NCBI RefSeq assembly: GCF_011386835.1
Contig: NC_088792.1
Location: 235,916,394-235,980,393, forward strand
Length of the DNA stretch: 64,000 nt
DNA from: Chrysemys picta bellii
Lineage: Eukaryota > Chordata > Testudines > Emydidae
Direction: 5' to 3'
The position numbers and the translations under genes are program-made. The notes beneath the pieces were generated by a model. It was not told the origin of the DNA, made no database searches, and saw nothing but the letters and a program-made list of their open reading frames with translations. Of this stretch, positions 47,401-56,400 are shown piece by piece (positions within the stretch are counted from its first letter, which is position 1; each line of letters opens with the position of its first letter).

Positions 47401-50400
47401 TTTCTGTAAAATTTATCTTGAAAGGGGAAAATACTTCATAATCCAGGAGATAATCCCACAGAAAATCAAGCTAAATTTTCTATTTCTGTACAGCCACAAA
47501 AAGATACTTTGTTTCTAATGAAGCCGTAACGGAATGAAGCAAAAACAGGCTGTTTGTTTTCTGGCCTTTCTTTTAGTGCTCTGGGGTTAGAGACCTTTAT
47601 TTTCCAGACAAAATGATACATCAGACCACAATAAAGCTATCTCCCCATTGTTATTTTAGCAGATTTATAACATTAGCAAAATAAACAATAGATTCCTCAT
47701 TTAGAGAGCCTACCATGCCTAGGGTAAAATTGTGCCTTCAGGTGACTGAAGTCCAGGACAGCAGGAGTCCCATTCAGTTCTTGTGGAGGAATTTAGCTTA
47801 GGTGGCATACTAGTAACAGGGTCTCACCTGATCCAACACTGGATCATGCTACTGCCTCAATTTCCCCTTCATGAGTGTCTCAGTGACTGAACCCAGACTC
47901 TTGTAAGTCAAACACCCCTTTTGGGGGCCTGGTTTATTATAACAACATCACAGTTCAAATGTCAACATAAATAGAAACCGGTTTTTCCTCATTTTGTTTG
48001 ACCACATATTTAAATGATGTTAATATTAACGATGAATGCATTTATGCATATTTTTTTAATTAGCATTTTTATTTTTAAGGGGCAACTGGTGGGGTCATGC
48101 TCCTTACAAACATGGCCGCCCTTGTTCTGCATGTCCACCTAGTTTTGGAGGAGGCTGCAGAGAAAATCTTTGCTACAGGGGTATGTACCATTTCAACAAA
48201 TGCAGCTGCAATTGGATTTTGTGGTTGGATACCGTAAATGTAACATTTTTGTTTACTCTCTTTATTATGCTCTAAGACAGTGGAGTATACTATAGTATAA
48301 TTTTGCTCAGGCAACTATTAAAGGCCTGATGTTGTGACAGTCTGGACCCTTTTTATGAAGAGTTATGTGTGCTGAGTTCCCACTGACTTCAGTGGTGGTT
48401 GAAGGTGTAGAATGCAGCTGCATACTGTTTACATCACTTACTGATGAGTAAGGCTAAGATTTTTTTTCATGGTTATTTTTAGTAAAAGTCATGAACAGGT
48501 CATTACTTTACTACAAATTAGTTGCTATCTGGTCACCCTAAGAAAAACCAGGACAGGGAGTGGGGGGTAAGAGGCACCTATATAAGAAAAAGTCACCAAA
48601 ACCGGGACTGTCCCTATAAAAACAGGACATCTGGTCACCCTACTACAAATAACCAGGGGCAGGGCTAGGAAGGCAGGGAGGAATGGAGTCCCATGGGGCG
48701 AGGAGGGGACGACTGACAGGCTGAGCCCCCCACCAGGGCAGGGGGCACAGCCCTGACTCCAGTGGCCGCAGCGGGGGTACAGCCAGGCACACAGCCCCTG
48801 CTCTACAACTGGCCCAGGTGCGGGACAGGGGTGCACAGCCCTCAGTGCAGTTCCTGCCAAGCCCTGTCTCTAGTGGGTGGGGGGGGGGCACAGGGAAGCT
48901 GCAAGAGGGGTGCACGGCCCCCAGCTGCAGGTCCTGGGAAGCCACGGGGCTGGGGCGCACAGCCCTGGCTGCAGTCCCGCCAAGCCCGGGACAGCACAGG
49001 CCTGGGGTGCACGGCCCCAGCTGCAGCCCCCCAGAGGAAGCAGCGCGGCTGGGGCTGCAGGGTCCTGGCTCCAGCCAGCCCCAGTTACAGGGCAGGGGCT
49101 CACAGTCCTGCTTCCTCCTCCTGAAGACCTAGAAGTCATGGAGGTCCAGAAAGTCACGGAATCTGTGACTGCTGTGACCTCAGTGATTAAATCGTAGCCT
49201 TACTGATGAGTCACTGAAAAGTCTATGTAATAATTTATTTAACTGGAAATTCCTGCTATCTCAGCAAAATACCAAAGGGGATTCTATAAAGGAAAAAAAA
49301 CAGTGTCAGCAAAAAGAACATATTCATTCCAGTAAAATGCCAGCTTGCATCATTATTATCTTCTGTATTTTTCAAAATTGTATTAATTACATTTTGTAAC
49401 ATTAGAATGAAGCATATTTTGGGGCTTATATTTCTTTTTTTTTTTAAAAGTGACTTTGAAAATTACTTACATTAATACTTTTGAAAAGTAAGATTACTGA
49501 ATACAGTTCTTCAGCTGTTCAACTGGGTCACAGTTGAGTGCCTAAATCTAGGTACCTAAATAAGGGACTTACGCTCAGATGTGAACACCTCTGAAAATTA
49601 GGATCCTTATTAACTTACCTAGAAAAGGGCCTAATTTCAGGTGGACATAGATTTAGAAGCCCAATTTCTTTAATTATAGCAAGCTGCACTTAAAAGGTTG
49701 GTTAGGTAGCATCATGTGAAGAAATACCACTATTGGTCTATGGATTCCCTCATGACAGAGGGAAGTTACCGCAATAGAAATATTGCCAGCACGTTCACAC
49801 TTAAAACTATGCTGTCAGTGCTACAAAGTGAGCAAGACATCCATGTAAGACACCAGTAAAGTATATGGTGTATGTTACCAAACATCAGCTATTCATCTAG
49901 CTGATGAATCCCATGAGTCAATGGAAGGATCAAATTTTTCATTTTATTCATCTCTTTTTAAACCGTTCCATGAAAACAAAATATTAAAAGCATGAATATT
50001 CACAAAAAGTTGCCACATTTATGTCAGTGCCGTTTACAAAAACGGACTAAAAGCTGTTCTGAGAAATTATTTGTCTCATTCATTCACTAAAACAGAGGGT
50101 TCAGACAGGCATTACTCCCCTCATGAGCCAGAGGAGGAAACCAACGAGATTGAACGGCAGCAATCCAAAGCACAGGATAGAACATCACAGAGTCGATCCA
50201 GGACCCATTCACCTGCAGGCTCTACAAGGAGCGATGATAGTGAGAGAAATGAAGTAATAAGCACACAACAAATGTGTAAGGAGTTTGCATTTTTTTTCAT
50301 ATGCCAACTAATTTGAACCAAGTGGTACAAAAAGCATTCTAAAACATTTTAATGAAACTGGCTTTTTGTTATTTAGCTCAGATTGTTTCTTGTGAAGTAA

Positions 50401-53400
50401 GGCTAAGAGACCAGTGCAAAGGGACAACTTGCAATAGGTATGATACATTCTACAGTTTGCCTGTCTGAGATTATTCTAAACAGTTGTGTGTATGTTAACT
50501 AAAATATTTTCCCTGTTGCAATCATAGGATCTGAAACCAATTTGTATTTTAAATCTCTAGGTATGAATGTCCTGCTGGCTGCTTGGATAGTAAGGGCAAA
50601 GTGATTGGAAGTGTTCATTATGAAATGGTAAATATATATATATATTTTTTTTAAATGGAGTTTAGTATAGATATAATTAATGAAATTCTGTCTTTTTAAT
50701 TTGGAATATTAGCTAAAATGTGTTATCAGCAAGAATGCATTCTGAAGAAGTCTATGCTCAGAAAAGTAAAAAGCCTACTGCAAATTAAGGTAGCCTCAGC
50801 CTGGTCTAGATTTGTTCCTGCCCTTCTGAACATGTAATTTTTGGGTATATAATACCTCACATTTTTCCACATAAGCAGGATTTGCGTGTGCAGATCATTT
50901 AGACAGCTATAAATCTGTACAAATGCTGTTTACGATTTTGTGGGTGTATATTTATAGGCTGCTTTTGGGAATATGGGTCTAGATGTATAAATTTAATCCT
51001 TCGTTTTAAATATCTGGTCCTTCAGCTTTATTCTGTTGCATATCATTGTGGGGCATTAAAACAAAAGGGAGGAAACAATAGACAGTATGAAAACATACGC
51101 TTTCATTCTGAGTTATAGGAAAATGACATTTTCTTCATGTGGGGTGGTGGCTGTCCCAACTACATTAAGCTCAATAGGAATGTCTGTGGAGGCTTCAGCC
51201 CCAGCCGGTAATGCTACCTATGCTAAGTTTGGTAAGGGCTGGATTCAGCACCATGCTCCTACCGCTTTGCCTCGCTTTGAGGGCACAAGCAGCCAAAAAG
51301 TGGTTTCACTGGCTACCTCTGTGTAGGGGAATCCCCAAGTGGTGAAGGCCTCATGTAGTGACTCACCACTCACCCTCCCAGTCCCCAGAGGGTGTGGGCA
51401 GGAAAAAAATGGTAGATTTGCTACTATATGTGACTGATCCCTGGCTTTTGGAATAGCTTGATGGGCATGAGGACTGCAAGGCATAAGATTGAGTAGCTTT
51501 AACAAATGCAAATATTGGATATTGGACACAGTTGTAATGAAGAACTGCCTTTTCACATTTAAAATATAATGGAAAATAATTGTTTCACCTGATGTGGAAA
51601 TGATTTTCTTGCTCTATTTTTTAGCAATCCAGCATTTGTAGAGCTGCCATACATTATGGTATTCTAGACAACGATGGTGGTTGGGTTGATATCACTAGGC
51701 AAGGAAGGAAAAACTATTTCATCAAATCTTATAGAAATGGCATTCAGTCAATTGGGTAAGTCCAAGATTACTTTGAGTGCTTACAACTAAAATGTGTGAT
51801 GTTTCCAATATATTGCATTTTTTTTTCACCTGAAATAAGTCACAATAATAGTTTTCCCATATACTTTTTTTCATCCTGAAGGATCTGAAAGCATCGTAAA
51901 AATGACACATTCTGGAATGCAGGTATCATTCTGAAAGTGTAGCCATTCTTAAGAGCATACTGCAAAATGACAAAACAGCTATGGGCTAGGAAGTGACAAA
52001 AATGCTATATCAAATAGAAGAGGCAAGGAAAATATATAATGGTTGCCCTTGGCAATTATGTCAGATAGTCAGACCTGAAGAAGAGCTCTGTGTAAACTAA
52101 AGCTTGTCTCTCTTACCAACAGAAGTTGGCCCAATAAAAGATATTAACTCACCCCCTCCCTCTTGTCTCTCAAATAGCTAAATTAATATTTATGATTAAA
52201 TTACCTCAATATTTGCAGCATTCATCTATTTCTGATACAAATGTAAAGATGTACCTACAAAGGAACAGTGCATACTGAAACTGAGTTAAGGCAGGTCTAT
52301 GCTACAGCTGGGATTGACGTTCTGAGATTGATCCATCGGCGGTCGATTTAGCAGGTCTAGTAAAGACCGACCAAATCGACTGCAGATCGCTCTCCAGTCA
52401 ACCCCTGTACTCTACCCCTGAAGAGAAGAGTAAGGTAAATCAACGGGAGATGCAGACCCCGCAGTAACTTGACCTAGGTAGGTTGACTCCAGCTACGTTA
52501 TTCACGTAGCTGGAGTTGCGTAGCATAGGTTGACTTATCGCAGTAGTGTAGACATAGCCTGAGTTAAAATGATCTGCTCATCCTGTGTAACACTGGTACT
52601 GTAATGCTTTTTTAAGGACTAACCATGGCAGTGCTGCCTAATTTTAGGAGATTAATAATATTGTTTATACAATATGGGTTACAGGCTCACCAAATAATCT
52701 GATCAGAAGATAATAAGGTTCTTGTCCCTGAATCAGGCTACACAGAGTTTGCAAGGACCCTCGGGATGTATGACAAGGACACTCATACTGAGAACAAAAT
52801 ACAGCCTTAAAGACTTTTATTGAGATAAAAGTAATCAAATAGAAATCAAATGGAAAAGCATCAGAATTACAAAGGCAATAATATTGTTTTAGAGGTACAT
52901 GTGATATATACTGGAAAGGTTTCTAGATTAGCATACTCACACCTTTCCTTGATAACCTGGTGGAAAGAGACAAAGGACCAGCCTTGCCTCTTGCATGCTA
53001 AGAGAGTCCAATGGTTCAGGTTCCTCAGTTCTCAAATGGGTGGTGAATAACTTAGGAGAAGCTAGAGCTAAAAAGCTATAGAAAGACTATAGAAGCTAAC
53101 TTAGAGTTTGACTCCACTGAGTAACTTGAGAACTAAGAATTAAGAACTAACAATTAGGAATTAAGAAACAACTACAAACTAATGAACTAACTGAACAATG
53201 ATGAACTGCCCTTTAATATAGTGGGTTACCCTTCATATAGAACCTGAGCACTATGTGTCCTCCTTCCATGTCCAAACTGAATTTCCTCACCCACAAAGTA
53301 TCAGGGTACATGTACTCTATAGGCTGGCATGTTTGAACATATTAATGACATATTCATACCTATTAATGACCATTCACTCATTCTCACATCTGTTATTTCT

Positions 53401-56400
53401 GGCTGAACCGGTTATTTCCATGTTCTTTGGGTTGTACCTGCAAAGTTTAAAGAGGGTATGAACTTAGGTAGCTCCTACCTATACCAACTTGATTGAGCAA
53501 CTTCACTTATCTATGTTAAAGGTCACAAATATATATATCTCCTTTCTGCTTTAGCTCATCATCACCTATCTAGGCTAAAGGTCTCGAACATATGGATGCT
53601 AACTTGCCTTAACTCAACATACAGGATGTGGCCTGTAGTTTCTTTGAGTTATGGCCAAAAATACTCTAGTACAAATCTGTAAACCTATTATAATAAAACA
53701 AATAATCAAACCCATAAGAAAAGCTATATAAGCAAGCAAACAGGCTAGCCCTGTAGGGCTACAGTAGGCAGAATATTCTATAATAATTAGCTAAACTGGA
53801 ATTTTCCCAGGATACTGGAGCACATCCCTCTCTGCTGTTCTGAAGAGTGCTATGGGATCTTTAATAACCATAAGAAATTGTATTTAGAAGTGAATCACTC
53901 CTACTACGTGCTCACATAAAACACGAAAGTACAGCTATTTAAGTAAATGTTTAACAGTTTCCTTACAAGGCTAAGTATCTGTATGTGAAACTTCAGACAA
54001 ATTTATAATTCTGTACTTGGCACAACCTTTTACATTTGCTAGTGATGGGATAACTTAAAACACTCTGGAGGTCTGATTCAGAAATGTGTGGCAAAGTTTG
54101 GATCCTTATCTGGAGACTTGTTGGAGTGATTGTACAGGAAAGCAGGTCCAACTACTTCTCAACTTGTAAAAGAAAACAAAAAATGTGGTGGGTGGGAATG
54201 GAGGATATAGTCTGCCAGGGTTCAACTATGGCGCAGCATCAGTACTAACTCTTTAGAATACTAAGAGGTTAATGTTACTTCAGTGTTAATATTAACAAAG
54301 TAGGGTTCACCCTAGCATATTATGATGAATTGTCAGTTGCTGTTTTTGTTCATGTCTGTCTTATATAAACCGGGATGTGGAGTGGATGGAGCCTGGCTTC
54401 TGACCCCACAACAGGCCAGTGAGGTGCACACAGGCTGGTACAGCTGAACTAGCACAGAGGAGAAATCCCAGTTTACTTTCCACTTAATACAAGGAGAAGC
54501 AGGGGCAAGACTGGGTCTGAGTTCTCGTCCTGCTCTAATGTGCTGCTCCCTACTCAGGCTGGATTGCCACATGCAAATCTAGTTGTTTGTTTCTCTATGA
54601 TGCAAACCTGAAAGAAGATGAAACAGCATGTGATTAGCCAGAAGACATTACTTGCAGTGTGAATATTTGTAATACTGACCTCGCTCCCAATACTGGTATT
54701 TTTAACCATAGAAGATATCGAAAAGAAAATCCTGCAAACCATGACTGACTTTATATAGCATGTGGGAATGTAATCTAATACTACTTTTACTACCTTGGTA
54801 AGGGAAAATGCAATAATGTCCAGCTATTCACATGCTTCTGTGTGTATAGAATAGTGTGCAGTATTGAAAAGTCCAGAGCAGGGTTACAGTGCTAAACTAG
54901 GGATTGGACAGAATGTCATGTGAGGAAAGGTTTCCTGAGGTAAGGCCCGTTTGTCTGGCTCACTCTGTAGTTTGCATCAGCCATGCAGCATAAAGAGGAC
55001 AGAAACTGGCTTCGTCTTCACAGGTGGAGATTATCCCAGTATGGAGGAACCTCCAGCAAGCATACAGCCAACATAGCTGACTGTTACCCAATTTTCCTTC
55101 AGCCCTTGATGTGCAGGGTGGGAGCATGGTTAGAATGCACTTTGCCCAGTCAGTCTCCAACTGGCAGAAGTCCCCTTGCATGCCCTAGCCAGATGGTATA
55201 GATTAGAGCAGACTCCAGGTCTATCTAATCTATGTCGGGGCAGGGGCCATGGTAGAGACAGCCATAGGAGCTATGAACAGCCCCTTGTTGCTCTCTCTGC
55301 TGTGCCCAGTGGTGATCAAGCTAGCATGCCAAAAATAGAAGTGTAGCTGTGGCAGCAGGAGGGGCTAGCTGCCCCAAGTCTGTACTTAGGGTCTTGGACA
55401 GGACCATACTTAGGGCAGGCAGCCCCTTCTGCCACTTCCACCACTACAGCTACACTTCTATTTTTAGTGCTCTAACTCAATCAAAGCACCAGTATGTCTA
55501 CTCAAGCTGAAAATTATACCTTCCAGCTTGAATGTCGACACATCCTGAGTGTGTTAGATGGTCAAGATGAAGCTAGACTTGAAATCAGACTAAATTTTTC
55601 CATTTTTTCCCTCTATTGGGGTTCACCTTGACGAGCTAGCACATGTTAAAATACAACTTGCCCTGTCTATGCCACCACCTTTATCCTAGTCTAGGTGTAC
55701 CCTAAGGGAGCAAGGATCCAAACTATTTATATAATAGGTTAAAACCAACATCTTGTATTGCAACTGGAGGCAAATTGGAAGACGGTGGTGACTTTAGAGC
55801 ACATGTGCAATTACCATCCAATAGGAATAAATAAATTAAATAAGCAGGCAAACCATTCCAAGTACAGGCTGTAGCCCAACAAAAACACATCACAGTAATC
55901 CATTCTGGAGATGACTAAGGATTCATCTCCTCCTTTAGTAATTAAACTTACCAAAGTCAAACAAGGTCATTTACTTCTTGGTTAAGGGTGTTGTAAAAAA
56001 CCCAAAGATTTTAGGACTAGTAGCAGATCCCTTGAGATGAAGAAGTAATGAAGGAAAGTACTGACCAGTTATTAGATAAAAGTTCAGAGACAGGAAAAGG
56101 AATTTACATTTCTGATGACCATGTAATTATTAATAAAAAGAAAATTGGTATCCTTTTTGCTGCCCTGATGATACCAGTAACAAACTGAATGTAAAAGCAG
56201 AAATGAATCTGAAAAACCATGTTCCAGATTCTGACATTGGTTTTGACTGAACGGCATCCTGTGCCTGCATGATGCTAATGCTGTGGTTAGGTCCTTAATG
56301 AGGAAACAGTCAATGGATGCTTCTGCTGATTGGCACTTCTGACTAAAACAGAATCACGGAACCCGATTACATTAGCTGTTATTGTACTGTCAAATGAAGT

